DNA of 64,000 nucleotides from Apodemus sylvaticus. Taxonomy: Eukaryota > Chordata > Mammalia > Rodentia > Muridae. A program made the position numbers and the translations under genes. The notes beneath the pieces are model-generated. The model was given only the letters and a program-made list of their open reading frames with translations. It made no database searches and had not been told where the DNA came from. Each line of letters starts with the position of its first letter. Position 1 is the stretch's first letter. The stretch lies in contig NC_067495.1 in assembly GCF_947179515.1 (NCBI RefSeq), positions 139,344,596 through 139,408,595 on the forward strand, given 5' to 3'. Shown here piece after piece: positions 22,832-34,486 of this stretch.

Positions 22832-23111
22832 TTTAAAATATTTTTATTTTCTATATTCTTTGTTTACATTCCAAATGATTTCCTCTTTCCCGGATCCCCC
22901 CTCCCCATATGTCCCATAAACCTTCTTCTCTCCATCCCTTCTCTAATCACCTCCCTCCTTTTACTCTGTCCTTATATTCCCTTCCAATGCTAGATCAATC
23001 CTTTCCAGGATCAGGACCCTCTCCATACTTCTTCATGGGAGTCATTTGTTATGCAATTTGTGCCTTGGGTATATAGGGCTTCTGGGCTAATTAATATCCA
23101 CTTATCAGAGA

Positions 23112-24835
23112 TTGCATTCCATGTGTATTCTTTTGTGATTAGGTTACCTCACTTAGGATGATATTTTCCAGATCAAACAATTTGCCTAAAAATTTTGTGA
23201 ATTCATTGTTTCTAATTGCTGAGTAGTATTCCATTGTGTAAATATGCCACATTTTCTGAATCCATTCCTCCTTTGAGGGGCATCTGGGTTCTTTCCAGCT
23301 TCTGGCTATTATAAATAAGGCTGCTATGAACATAATGGAGCATGTGTCTTTATTGCATGCCCAGGAGAGTTATAGCAGGGTCCTCTGGAAGTCTCATGTC
23401 CAGTTTTCTGAGGAACCTCCAGACTGATTTCCACAGTGGTTGTACCATCTTACAGCCCCACCAGCAGTGGAGGAGTGTTCCTCTTTCTCCACATCCTCTC
23501 CAACACCTGCTGTCTCCTGAGTTTTTGACCTTAGCCATTCTGACTGGTGTAAAGTGAAATCTCAGGATTGTTTTGATCTGCATTTCCCTAATGACTAATG
23601 ATGTTGAGCACTTCTTAAGGTGCCTCTCGGCCCTCTGAATTTCTTCAGGTGAAAATTCTTTCTTAAGATCTGTACCCCATTTTTTAATAGGGTTATTTGG
23701 TTCCCTGGGGTCTAACTTCTTGAGTTCTTTGTATATATTGGATATTAGCCCTCTATCAGATGTGGGGTTGGTGAATATCCTTTCCCTATTTGATGGTTGC
23801 CATTTTGTCCTTTGAACAGTGTGCTTTGCCTTACAGAAACTTTGTAATTTTATGAGGTCCCATTTGTCAATTCTTGATCTTAGAGCATAAGCTATTGGTG
23901 ATCTATTCAGGAACTTTTTCCCTTTGCCCATGTCCTCAAGGGTCTTCCCCAGTTCCTTTTCTATTAGTTTCAGTGTGTCTGGTTTTACACGGAGGTCCTT
24001 GATCCACTTGGAGTGAAGTTTAGTACATGGAGATAAGAATGGATCAATTCCCATTCTTCTGCATGCTGACCTCCAATTGGTCCAGCACCATTTGTTGAAA
24101 AGGCTTTTTTCCACTGGATGTTTTTGGCTCCTTTGTCGAAGATCAAGTGACTATAGGTGTGTGGATTCATTTCTGGATCTTCAATTCTATTCCATTGGCC
24201 CACTTGTCTGTCACTATGCCAATACCATGCAGTTTTTAACGCTATTGCTCTGTAGTATTGCTTGAAGTCAGGCATACTGATTCCCCCAGAATTTCTTTTG
24301 TTGTTGAGAATAGTTTTAGCTATCCTGGGTTTCTTGTTATTCCAGATGAATTTGAGAATTGCTTTTTCTAACTCTGTGAAGAACTGAGTTGGGATTTTGA
24401 TGGGGATTGCATTGAATCTGTAGATCGCTTTTGGCAAGATGGCCATTTTAACTATATTAATCCTGCCAATCCACGAGCATGGCAGATTTTTCCATTTTCT
24501 GAGGTCTTCTTCGATTTCCTTCTTCAGAGACCTGAAGTTCTTGTCATATAGGTCTTTCACTTGTTTGGTTAGAGTCACACCAAGATACTTTATATTGTTT
24601 GTGGCTATTGTGAAAGGTGTCATTTCCCTAACTTCTTTCTCAGCCTGATTATCCTTTGAGTATAGGAAGGCAACTGATTTGCTTGAATTGATTTTATAAC
24701 CAGCCACTTTGCTGAAGTTGTTTATCAGCTGTAGGAGTTCTCTGGTGGGGGTTTTCAGGTCACTTAAGTAGACTATCATATCATCTGCAAATAGTGATAA
24801 TGTGACTTCTTCCTTTCCAATTTGTATCCCTTTGA
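23112..24835 (-). pseudogene. L1 ORF2 C-terminal half (RT end to C-terminus)
   Basis: The minus-strand reading includes the RT active-site region LFADDMIVYLSD near 24760-24800, then thumb and C-terminal sequence. Near 23450-23480 lies the cysteine motif CWRGCGERGTLLHCWWGC, which fits C-x3-C-x7-H-x4-C. ORF2 ends near 23112. A -1/+1 type frameshift separates 23985-24835 from 23350-24114, and another break precedes 23333. Without the endonuclease and a promoter it is non-functional. Confidence 0.9.
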
Positions 24836-25341
24836 TCAAGTAGACTTCATCCCAGGGATTCAGGGATGGTTCAGTATGAGGAAATCCATCAATGCTATAC
24901 ACTACATAAACAAACTCAAAGAAAAAAACCATATGATCATCTCATTAGATGCAGAAAAAGCATTTGACAAAATTCAGCATCCTTTCATGCTAAAAGTCTT
25001 GGAAAGAACAGGAATTCAAGGACTATACCTAAACATCGTTAAAGCAATATACAGCAAACTGGTAGCCAACATCAAACTAAATGGAGAGAAACTTGAAGCA
25101 ATCCCAATAAAATCAGGGACTAGACAAGGCTGTCCTCTCTCTCCATATATATTTTCTATATATTTCTATATATTTTTTACTATATATTTCTATATATTTT
25201 CATATATATTTTCAATATAGTACTTGAAGTTCTAGCTAGAGCAATTAGACAACATAAGGAGGTCAAGGGGATACAAATTGGAAAGGAAGAAGTCAAATTA
25301 TCACTATTTGCAGATGACATGACAGTCTACTTAAGTGACCC
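24836..25341 (+). pseudogene. Inverted L1 ORF2 reverse-transcriptase segment
   Basis: The sense strand encodes the RT fingers/palm: residues around FIPGIQGWFSMRKSINAIHY, ISLDAEKAFDKIQHPF, IPIKSGTRQGCPLSPY and, after an AT-rich expansion at 25146-25218, a second FADD stretch at about 25308-25330. The frame is open from 24822 to 25145, then destroyed by the expansion. It stops abruptly at 25340 next to the right TSD. This is where the internal priming would have occurred. Confidence 0.9.
25146..25218. repeat. TATATATTTTCTA-type tandem expansion inside L1
   Basis: Five or so imperfect units of TATATATTTTCTA / TATATTTCTA sit where rat L1 has only a short SPYLFNIVLEVL-coding stretch (compare 36744-36770). 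It arose inside the L1 copy, during or after insertion. Confidence 0.85.
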
Positions 25342-25355
25342 GATCACACTCTTTT
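25342..25355. repeat. Right TSD of the 22832-25341 L1
   Basis: GATCACACTCTTTT, identical to 22818-22831. It directly follows the end of the inverted ORF2 segment. Confidence 0.93.
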
Positions 25356-26478
25356 GATACAGTAATTTCTATATGATTTCCAATGTGGAAAACTCACTTT
25401 AAGTGAAACCTTACAAGGAACAACAACACTTGAGTAGTAGATGTGCTTAGCATAGGTATTTTCTCCCTTTCCCCTCAGCACTCTAACTCCTGCAGAGCCC
25501 TAGAAGTAGCTTCTCTAGGAAATAGTTTTCAAGTCAATGATCTGGTATAACTCCTTAATTTATTAGTTGACATGGCTTTCAGACAATGAATAACTTAAAC
25601 TGTTATCTAAGATATAAGAGCAGTTATCTTTTACAAGATCTATTACTGTATGTGTAAAAGAAAATGTTATATATTTTCACTGTGAACAACAATAGCTTTC
25701 ATTATGCCAGTTCTGTAGAGGTATTTAGACTCTAGTGACTCCCCATTTCTTACTGTTCTTTCCCTACTTCTCTTGAAAATCATTTGAAATTCTGTTGAAG
25801 TCTTTTTTTTCTAACTGACAACAATGTAACAATAAGAAGTCTCATTTCAGTCTGTCTATTAATAAAGTGTCATCTTCAGATTTATTCTATCATCAGAGGG
25901 TTATGTCATTTCCTATTTCTGATTTAATACCAAAGCCCTAATGAAGTCTGCAGCTCTGCATCATAAATCACGGAAAAGATGATTTACTTAGATCAGTATG
26001 GGCACTTAAGTTAGCTAATTACACTGCCTGAAAATTTCTCTTGTTAACTGCATGTATACCTAGGAAATGGTTTCACTAGCCTTGATTTAATATTTTTCAT
26101 TGCATTATGTCTGTCTTGTTTCTGAGTACTACATCTTTTTCTTCTTGTAACACTGCTCCAGGCTCATACAACTGATGACTTGACTCATAAAGATCTGCCT
26201 TGACTTTGTCTTAGCCTAACTATGTGTATGACTTGTGTATGATTCACTTACCCACTTGTCCCTTGAATGTTTCCCAAATACTTGCCTTTCAAAATAATCC
26301 ATTGTTATCATTACCATTTTTCTTCACTTCATTTAGACTTGCTACCATTAAACATGCTATATAATTTATTTTATTGTTTTTATGTTTCATCTTACTTTCT
26401 ATTACATAGATATGAGTTCCACAAAACAAAAAAAATTTTAAAGGAATAATTAAAATGTGTAAAATTAAAAAAAAAAAA
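25356..26478. other. Intergenic sequence, nothing recognised
   Basis: No repeat family or gene was recognised before the B1. Confidence 0.5.
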
Positions 26479-26479
26479 A

Positions 26480-26627
26480 CACCAGTGGGTGTGCACACCT
26501 TTAATCCCAGCTCTTGTGAGATGACAAAGGCAGGTGGGTTTCTGAGTTTCAGGCCACCCTGGTCTACAGAGTGAGTTCCAGGAGAGTCAGGACTATACAG
26601 TGAAACCCTGTCTCAAGGAAAAAAATT
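26480..26627 (+). mobile_element. B1 SINE
   Basis: A near-complete 7SL-derived B1. The 5' head GTGTGCACACCTTTAATCCC holds the A-box region, GTTTCTGAGTTTCAGGCC the B-box-like region, then CTGGTCTACAGAGTGAGTTC and ACCCTGTCTC, ending in an A tail. An A12 run also precedes it (26469-26478). It is moderately diverged. It is the best-preserved SINE in the window. Confidence 0.93.
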
Positions 26628-26924
26628 TAAAAATGTGTAAAATGTAATAAAATGGAAACCATGTGTCTTTCAATTTTAAAGGATATAGGGGCATCACACA
26701 AGTCATTCTACTTACAGAGAACATTCTAGTATTGAAAACAAAAATCTAGGAAGAAGGTAAAAATTATAGAGGCTTCAAGTTAAATTGTTTGTCTGATTTT
26801 GATTTTACTTTGTAATATGGTAACTAGTGAGAAAATGTTCCATTTTTTTATTTTTAGATTTTCTAATTTGGTGGAATAAAGGCTTTTTTAATGAATTTCC
26901 CCCAACACAATGTCTTTCTTAATT

Positions 26925-27160
26925 ACTTGGAAATTTCATACAATGCATACTGTACTGTTACTTTTCATTCCTACCAGATGTACCCTGACAGCCTTGTTTT
27001 ACCTCATCCCAAAGAAGAAAAATACACCAGTTCCAATATGTGTTGCCCATATACTCATTGGAGCATGGCTAAACATTTATTGGTCAGTCCCTTAAAGAAA
27101 ATTCAGTTTTCCCCTGCCCTCCTGCCTGAAGCCACCAACACTGATAAACTACACTTAAAA
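26925..27160 (-). mobile_element. Old Lx-type L1 3'UTR fragment
   Basis: Antisense 3'UTR landmarks occur in order: TTGCCCATATACTCATTGGAGC, then CAGTCCCTTAAAGAAAATTC and CTGAAGCCACCAACACTGAT. Part of the same UTR region can be traced at 48025-48470. The 112-codon frame across it is chance. Confidence 0.5.
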
Positions 27161-27324
27161 TTTATTACAATTTTAAGTACTCTCTTAAATAGCATCTTAT
27201 ATGAACTGTTTCTTTCCTTTATGTGGTAGTGGTGGAAAAGCTTGTCACAAAAACGTTCAATGTCATAACTGAGTGCAGCCTTTTAAAGTATATCCATAGA
27301 ATTCTTTGTATTTCCTCAGTGTCA

Positions 27325-29545
27325 AGCACTAAGATCCACAAATGATAATTGGAACCTCATGAAACTGAAAAGCTTTTGTATGGCAAAGGACACCATCAGT
27401 CAGACAAAGTGGCAGCCTATGCAATAGGAAGATATTTTATTTTATTTTATTTTATTTTATTTTATTTTTTTAACCAAATCCACATCTTATGTAATACTAA
27501 TATCCAAAATATATAAAGAATTCAGGAAAGTAGATATCAAAGATCTAATAATCCATTTAAAATGGGATACAGATGTATAGAAAGAATTCTCAATATAGGT
27601 ATCTCAAATGGCTGAGGAAATTTTAAAGAAATTTTCAACATCCTTAGCCATCAGTGAAATTCAAATCCAAACTACATTGACATTTCTTCTTACACCAGAA
27701 TTGCTAAGACAAATAATACAAGTGATAGCTCATGTCGGAAAAGATGTGGAGCAAGGGGAACAACTTTTCTACTGTTGGTGGGATAATAAACTTCTATATA
27801 CACTATGGAAATCAATATGGTGGTTGCTTAGAAAATCAATCTACATCTAGACCCAGCTAAAATACTCTTGGGTATATAGCCAAGAGTAGTATACATCTAC
27901 ATCCTTCCACAAGGACAATTACCTGTTCAACTTTATTCATTGTGGCTTTGGTCATGATATCCAGAAAATGGAAACAACTTAAATGTCCCTGGACCAAAGA
28001 ATGGATTTAAAAAAAAAATGTCATCCATTGCACAATGGAGTATTACTCAGCTGTGAAAAATAATGATATTATTATATTATGAAATTCATAGGCAAATGGA
28101 TGAAATTAGAAAAAAAAAGTCATCCTGAATAAGGTAACCCAGAGGCTGCAAGATAAATGTGGTATTTATTCACCTGTAAATGGGTATTAGTTGCTAAGTA
28201 AATGATAGTCATGTGAAATTCAACAGTCCCAGAAAGATTAGGTAAATATGAGAGGTCTACACATAGATCTACCTGGGAAGGGGAAATAGAATGGATTTTA
28301 CAGATATTCTGGGGATAGGGGGACAGGAACAATAGAGATCAATTTGGAAGTTAGGAGGGTTGGAGGGAGAGAATACTGAGAGAGATGGCTAGAACTGGAG
28401 CGATTTTGAAGGGCAGTGTGGAAACCTAGTTCAGAAAAAAAACTTCCTGGGACCTATGAGGTGATCCTACTAAGGCCCCCTAGTAATGGGGAATATGGAT
28501 TCTAGATTGCCCATCTCTAATATCCAGGCAAGGTTGCCATAGATGGGTATGTATTGAACTTGATTGAGTTATTGGTATGGGGGTAATACAGAATTTCTCA
28601 AACAATTCAGCTAATGCTAAGACAATGGTTTGCTCTCAGCAAATCGACAGTGGGAACCCATTGCCGAGGTCAACAACCACATAACTCATTGAAAGTGAGG
28701 AAATTGTGCTTATGCCTACATGAAGCCTTCAACTTTTTGTTCTAGTCTCTTCATTGAAAGAAGGTACTCTCCAAGCTAAGGAGAAATAAATGTGTATATC
28801 AATAGAGCCACAAAACCCTTCACCTATAATCTGTCTTCCTGCAAAATATGACGGAGCAATTGTGGCACAAAATATGTGGATGGAGTCAACCAATGTTGAT
28901 TTCACATAAGGCCCATTCTGTGAGAAAAGATCCCATACCCAATACTGTTTATGTAGCTAAGAACCAGAAACTAGATAGCCAAATATCTATGGTAAAACCA
29001 ACGCCATCTGTTAAAAACAAAGAAAGAAAAACAATAAAATGATTGCAAATGGTAATATGCTATACTCACAGATCAATGCCTTATTCATCTTCATCAGAGA
29101 GGCTTCCTTAGGCAGGAAATGAAAATAGATGCAGAGAAACCCACAGCCAGATATTATGCAGAGACTCCAAATTCGAGGTCTCCATTCAAATCCCTCTCCT
29201 GAGGGCTCAGGGGATCCATCAGAAGAGGATGCTGAAAGATTTTAAAAGCAAGGAGGAATTGGAGACACCAGGAAAACAAAGCCCCCTGAATCAACTAGAG
29301 TCAAGGAGAATCTGAGATTATATAGATGGAAGCAGAAAGCACAGAGACTATACAGGTTTGCATCAGGTCTCCTGCTTATATATGGCAGATATGTGCTTAT
29401 TACTTTATCGGACTTCGAACTACAGGAATGTCTTGGTCCCTGATGATATTGTTTGCGCTTAGGCTTCTTTCCGTCTTGTTCATTGACATGTTCACTATGA
29501 TATAAAAAATTTTGTTTCATCTCATTTTATTTTATTTCCACATAT
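27325..29545 (+). mobile_element. Old Lx-type L1: ORF2 C-terminus plus long 3'UTR
   Basis: ORF2 begins near 27325 (compare AAGCTTCTGTAAGGCAAAGG-type sequence at 51563). It continues with stops through TACTGTTGGTGGGATAATAA, CTTGGGTATATAGCCAAGAG and ACAATGGAGTATTACTCAGC to about 28140. A ~1.4 kb 3'UTR follows, with TATGACGGAGCAATTGTGGC and AGGCAAGGAGGAATTGGAGAC-like parts. The coding part is interrupted by (TTTTA)n at 27433-27466. At over 2 kb it is one of the longest old L1 remnants here. Confidence 0.75.
27433..27466. repeat. (TTTTA)n repeat inside Lx ORF2
   Basis: Six to seven perfect TTTTA pentamers lie within the ORF2 remnant, absent from other L1 copies at this place. Confidence 0.9.
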
Positions 29546-30698
29546 TTAGATTTTATTTCCTATAAGCATATTCTTTTCTAAAGAGAGATAGAAAGAGCGT
29601 AGATGAGGAGTGGGAGAGGGAGGTGTTGAGAAACCAGAAATTGAGGGAATGAAAACTATAATCAGGATATATTATATGGAAACATATGTTTTTAATAAAA
29701 ATGTAGATGGGTTCCTAGTAATTACTTCATGGTAAGGAAGAAAGCCAAGTGGAAAAGGATCATTTGATAGGCAATTTGTTACAATTAAATGCGACCAGAT
29801 TTTAAAAATAACACTCAAATGGAATAAGACTCAGACTAAATGTTGTCAGCTGTGTTGCTTGGTAGCCTTCACAACCAGAAATAAATCTAGTGCTAATAGA
29901 ACTACTCCACCTTCCTTACAAGTGAAACTTGAATATTACAGACAACAGAACTTGTGTTTCAAAATGTATAGTGTATTATCAGCCTAGTAGAACCATTTAA
30001 ATTCAATTCACAAAACCACTTTAGATTAAGGCAGCATTAAAATGGAACCTGTCAGTAGCAATGCTGAGAAGCAACTAAAATTAAATTTTACTGTGCACTC
30101 CAAAATATAATGTGTCTCTATGCAGTTTAATAAGTTTATTATATTATTTCTTATGGAAATTTCATCCATGGTGTTAATTACTAGACAATATGCTCATCTA
30201 ATTGTTTTCCCCCTGTACTAAAATTTAGTACACTAATGGTATACTCATGAGTAATAAAAACTGGAAAAATCTACCTTTAGATTTATTTAAAGATTTATCT
30301 CACATATTCTAATCCTAAAATATCTTCTAACAGGTGCCTTAAAACACATTAAACTTGATTTGAAATCATTACTGTGCCTTACATATGATACTGAAAAAAA
30401 TCAAAAGAGCTCTCAAAACTATGGATAAAGTCATCAAATGACAGGAAATGAAAGCTGAAAGTCAAGTAGGAAAATTTCAACTTTCAGCTAAATTCACTTT
30501 GTTCACTGACAACAACTAGTTGCTTTAGGTACATCCTCTACTTAGAATAAAAGAAGGGTTACTGTTCTAATTATGCTAATGTGTAGCTCACATATCATTT
30601 GGGAAGACACAACATGGGCTCTATATAAATGAATCCAGATCAACAGAGTTTCTTTACAGATGACTGTGTACGTTGAAAATTTATAAAGTCAATGCCTA
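29546..30698. other. Intergenic sequence, nothing recognised
   Basis: No repeat family or gene was recognised in this 1.15 kb. Confidence 0.5.
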
Positions 30699-30699
30699 G

Positions 30700-30872
30700 T
30701 GTACTGGCTAGTTTTATGGCAACTTGGCACAAGATAGGATTATTTGAAAGTAGAGAACCTCAATTTAGGAAATGCCTCCATATGATCTGACTACAAAACA
30801 AATATTTAATTACTGAAGGACGGGGGAGGATCCAGGCCAGTGGTGCCACCTCTGGACTGGTAGTCTTGGGCA
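30700..30872 (+). repeat. Common rodent interspersed repeat, family unassigned
   Basis: It starts with TGTACTGGCTAGTTTTATGGC and continues AACTTGGCACAAGATAGGAT, GAACCTCAATTTAGGAAATG, and a final CAGTGGTGCCACCTCTGGACTGGTAGTC. I remember this as an abundant rodent repeat but cannot name the family. The ending abuts L1 ORF2. Confidence 0.55.
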
Positions 30873-32085
30873 GGGAAATGCAAATTAGAATGATCCTCCC
30901 TGAGATTCCACCTCACACCAATTAGACTGCGTAAGATCAAAAACTCAGGCAACATGGAGTAGTTAGAGAAAGGACCCAAAGAGCTGAAGGGGTATGAAAC
31001 TCCATAGGAAGAACAAAAATATCAACCAACCAGACACCACAGAGATCCCAGGAATAAATCACCAACCAAAGAGGGACCAATGGCTCCAGCTGCATATGTA
31101 GCAGAGGATGGCCTTGTCAGGCATAAATGAGAGGAGAGGCCCTTGGTGCTATGAAAGCTCAATTCCCCAATGTACAGGATTGCCAGAGTGGTGAGGTGGG
31201 AATGGGTGGGTGGGAGGGGGAGTAGTACCCTTATAGGAACAGGGGGAGTGGGGATGGAATAGGGGGATTCTGGAGGGTAAACCAGGAAAAGAGATAACAT
31301 TTGAAATGTAAATACATAAAATATCCAATAATTTTTTTTCATAATCTCATCATAAACAACTCAGGGGAGAGCAGATGCTGGTAAGGATGTGGAGAAAGAG
31401 GAACCTTCTTCGATTACTAGTGGGACTGCAAGCTTGCACAACCACTTTGGGAAACAATCTAGCTGTTTCTCAGAAAATTAGAAATAGTTCTAACTCAATA
31501 ACCAGCTATACCACTCCTGAGCATATACCCAAAATTGCTCTAACATATAATAAGGACACATGTTCCACTCTTGCTGATGCCAAGAAGTGTTTGCTGACAG
31601 GAGTCTGGTATAGCTGTCCCTTGAGAGGTCCTGCCAGCATCTGACAGATACAGATACTCAGTGACAACTATCAGACTTATCCTGGACCCCAATGGAAGAG
31701 TTAAGGGAAGGATTAAAGGAACTGAAGAGGATTGCAACCCCATAGGAAGAACAATAATATCAACTAACCAGATCCTCCAGAGCTTCCAGGGATGAAACCA
31801 CCAACCAAATAGTATACATGGCGGGATCCATGGCTCCACATAAATATGCTGTAGACGATGGCCTTATTTGGCATCTATGGGAGGGGAGGCCCTTGGTCCT
31901 ATGGAGGCTTAATGCCCCAGTGTAGGGTGATACTAAAGCAGTGAAGCAGGGTGGGTGGGTGAAGTAGCACCCTCTTAGAGACAAAGAGAAGTGGGATGGC
32001 ATGAGGGGTTTATGGAGGGGAGAAGAGAAAGGGGGTCAACATTTGAAATGTAAAAAAAATTAAATAACCAATAAAAAATCAGACT
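30873..32085 (+). mobile_element. L1 with internal ORF2 deletion, hosting a nested L1
   Basis: Host parts are 30873-30956 (ORF2: CAGGGAAATGCAAATTAGAA, CACACCAATTAGACTGC) and 31366-32085. The second part resumes ORF2 at GCAGATGCTGGTAAGGATG and runs to ATAATAAGGACACATGTTCC. It then jumps straight into the 3'UTR at 31572 (GATGCCAAGAAGTGTTTGCTG), so the last ~300 bp of ORF2 are missing. The UTR ends with ACATTTGAAATGTAAAAAAAATT and an A-rich tail near 32080. Confidence 0.8.
30957..31348 (+). mobile_element. 3'UTR-only L1 nested in another L1
   Basis: A ~390-bp insert with only 3'UTR: GTTAGAGAAAGGACCCAAAG, AGCTGCATATGTAGCAGAGG, GTGGGTGGGAGGGGGAG and AACATTTGAAATGTAAATAC. The host ORF2 is interrupted at ATCAAAAACTCAGG (30936-30949) and resumes at ATCATAAACAACTCAGG (31349-31365). 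This is an imperfect duplication that fits an aged TSD. The expected A tail is replaced by a T8 run at 31332-31339, which is unusual. Confidence 0.7.
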
Positions 32086-32892
32086 GAACAAACCTTGAGT
32101 AACAAACCAATAGGCAGTATCCTTTTGTAGATTCTGAATTGGTTCCTGCCTTCAGCTATGGGCTCTATTTGAGATGATATCACAACTTTATTAAAGGGTT
32201 GGAACAGCATTAGAAAGTTTCAGAACCCCTGTATAAGAGGCTGCATAGATTTCCTTTCCTCAAGGGTTTTTCTGCAAGGAAAACTAAGTAAACAAGGCAC
32301 AGGCTTATGTAATATGTTATTGTCATCAAGACTACATCCCTTCATATTTTGCCCATGCCCATCAAGTCGGACCTATCTTACTAAAGAATATCTGATTCTA
32401 GATAGCTTTGAGTGCAAGGTTGGAGATTTGTGATCCTACATATGAGGCAGACTGAGTAAATGAAAATGTCATTTATTAAGTTGAACAAATATGGATACAT
32501 CAAATATAAAGCAAGGTTAGAATTTAAATATTTTACAGTCTTTAAGTGTACAACTTGAATTATAAGAAGTATGTGAGCAGTGTACTATTGATTCTGTAGA
32601 TAGATAGATAGATCTGAAATATACACACAAGCATGTGTCTAAAGATATAAATACAATTTGCTCCATCTACTTGACATTATATTGCCAATTAAGGGACTCA
32701 CCCATGATAACTCAAGAATCTGGCTGCCTTTATAACCCTAAAGAAATATACCAACACTAAATATACTAACATAGAGAAGGAAAAATCTCATAGGCTCCCT
32801 ATAGACAAAGAACGATGAGCACCTAAGATATTTTGAGAAAAGAAGACAAATATTTATAGACAAATTTTTATTGCACATCAACTGCAGCAGGT
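32086..32892. other. Intergenic sequence, nothing recognised
   Basis: No repeat family or gene was recognised, apart from a short GATA run at 32598-32612. Confidence 0.5.
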
Positions 32893-33029
32893 GATATATA
32901 TATACATATATATATATACATATATATACATCATTAGATAGATATGTATTATATGTGTATTATATGTATATGATGTGTATACATATACACACGTGTGCGT
33001 GCATGCGTGTGTGTGTGTGTGTGTGTGTG
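32893..33029. repeat. AT-rich/TATG-rich tract ending in (GT)n
   Basis: Alternating TA/CATA repeats (32893-32930) are followed by TATGTGTAT-type repeats and GTGCGTGCATGC. A GT run of ~25 bases follows (33005-33029). The whole is alternating purine-pyrimidine, a sequence type able to adopt Z-DNA or cruciform forms. Confidence 0.88.
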
Positions 33030-34085
33030 AAATTCAGATGATCTATCTAGGGTAGGACAATATAAAGAATAATAGCTTCATGTAGATACAGAAAATATAT
33101 CATGAATATAATATCATTACTAATATGTAATAGGTATTAAATCCAATATAATCTAAGGAATTCAACTCCATTATCTGCTGGAAATAAATGTATGTCCATG
33201 AACATAACATACACAAGGAATGGGAAACAACGTCTTGAGTTATGATTCTTCTTTATCCACCTAAGGATGTTTATTCATGTTTCCACATTACAGAGTTGCC
33301 TTTTAAGATGTAATGATATGACACAATTTATCATTTAGGGAATACAACAGTTGTTGTATTCCTCAATAGAGGAATACCTCCCTGGAGCAAAGAAAAGATA
33401 TCTCTCTAAGACAGGCTTTTGGAAAATAAAATTATTCCTGATTTTCCATATCTCGTTAAGACCTTTATGGAACTTTTAGTTGAAACTGTAATACATGCTC
33501 CTCAACATCAAATGGAACCCAGTTTATTTTTAGAAGATACCTAACCCTGTCCAAATGCATAATATTTTAAATACATTTTCATGATTTTCCCATCAAACAA
33601 AAGATAAAATACATTTGTCTTGTTTTTTTTTAAGTTAGATCATGTGATAAATTAGTTTGTAGCTATCAAAGACGTGAAGTACCATAAAGTCAATTCTTCC
33701 ACACCCTTGTCCTAATTTTATTTTTTCCTTTCTAAAGATTGTTACTTTCTTAGATTGTTTTTCTTTTTGTCAGGAAGAAATTTATTCCTTCCTGGAATAA
33801 ATTTATAAGTCTTCCCATGCTGAAATACTTTATGATTGGCGTAGTACCAGTATTGAGACAAGGATAAAATAAAATAAACAATGGTGGTAGATAGAGGGAG
33901 GGAAATGGGCAGGAGAGAAAGAGATGGAGAGGAGAACAAACTGGAATGGAAATCACATGTGGGGAAAGAGGGTTGAGAGGTTAGGAAAGAGTAGGGTAAT
34001 TAGTGTGTGTGTGTGTGGGGTGTTGTAATGTGGGGTAATTTGGAGTCCTGGGAAAGGAAAGGCTTCTGATCATCTATGGGGGTGA
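33030..34085. other. Intergenic sequence, mostly unassigned
   Basis: No gene was recognised. A short palindrome-like AATACAACAGTTGTTGTATTCC lies at 33340-33361. A purine-rich GGGAGGGAAATGGGCAGGAG block (33893-33912) and a short GT run (34003-34016) precede the old L1. Confidence 0.5.
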
Positions 34086-34486
34086 TTTTTTAAACTTGCT
34101 GTTAGCTATTGACTTGCTATATATTGCTTTGAGTGGTTTACATATGTTCCTTGTTCCTCTGAGACTTTTAACATCAATGAATGTTGGAGGAAATCAAAGC
34201 CTTTTTAAAAAGTCTAATATGATGATTGTATGTATGTGTTTTTTTCAATTTGTTTATATGGTGGATTACATTGATGGATTTTTATATATTGAACCACCCT
34301 GCATCCCTGAGATGAAGATGACTTGATCATAATATATGATGTTTTGATGCATTCTTAAATTCTGCTTTAAGTGTTTTTATTGAGAATTTTAGCATCAGTG
34401 TTCATAAGAGAGACTGTTCTGAAATTATTTTCCTTTGTAGAGTCTTTGTGTGGTGTTTAAGTTTTACCAGTCTCTATGTGTTGTAA

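Larger units (their letters stand above)
22832..25341 (-). mobile_element. L1 with 5' inversion (twin-primed), TSD intact
   Basis: Minus-strand part 22832-24835: tail, 3'UTR of a second rat subfamily (GGAATG.AAACAAAGAATATAG-type end), then the ORF2 C-terminal half with two overlapping open stretches (23350-24114, 23985-24835) separated by a frameshift. Plus-strand part 24836-25341: the inverted 5' segment encoding the reverse transcriptase. The join at 24833-24835 has a 3-bp overlap (TGA). Both parts contain the FADD-coding stretch, so 24759-24835 and 25263-25340 form an inverted repeat of about 77 bp. The whole insert lies between perfect 14-bp TSDs. Confidence 0.93.

Noticed and set aside
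23350..24932. Overlapping 254- and 315-codon frames as possible reverse-transcriptase genes
   Set aside because: They are the two halves of a frameshifted, 5'-truncated and inverted L1 ORF2. The last ~30 codons of the longer frame read across the inversion junction.
26480..26627. 7SL RNA gene or pseudogene
   Set aside because: Length, internal junction and A tail are those of a B1 SINE, which is 7SL-derived.
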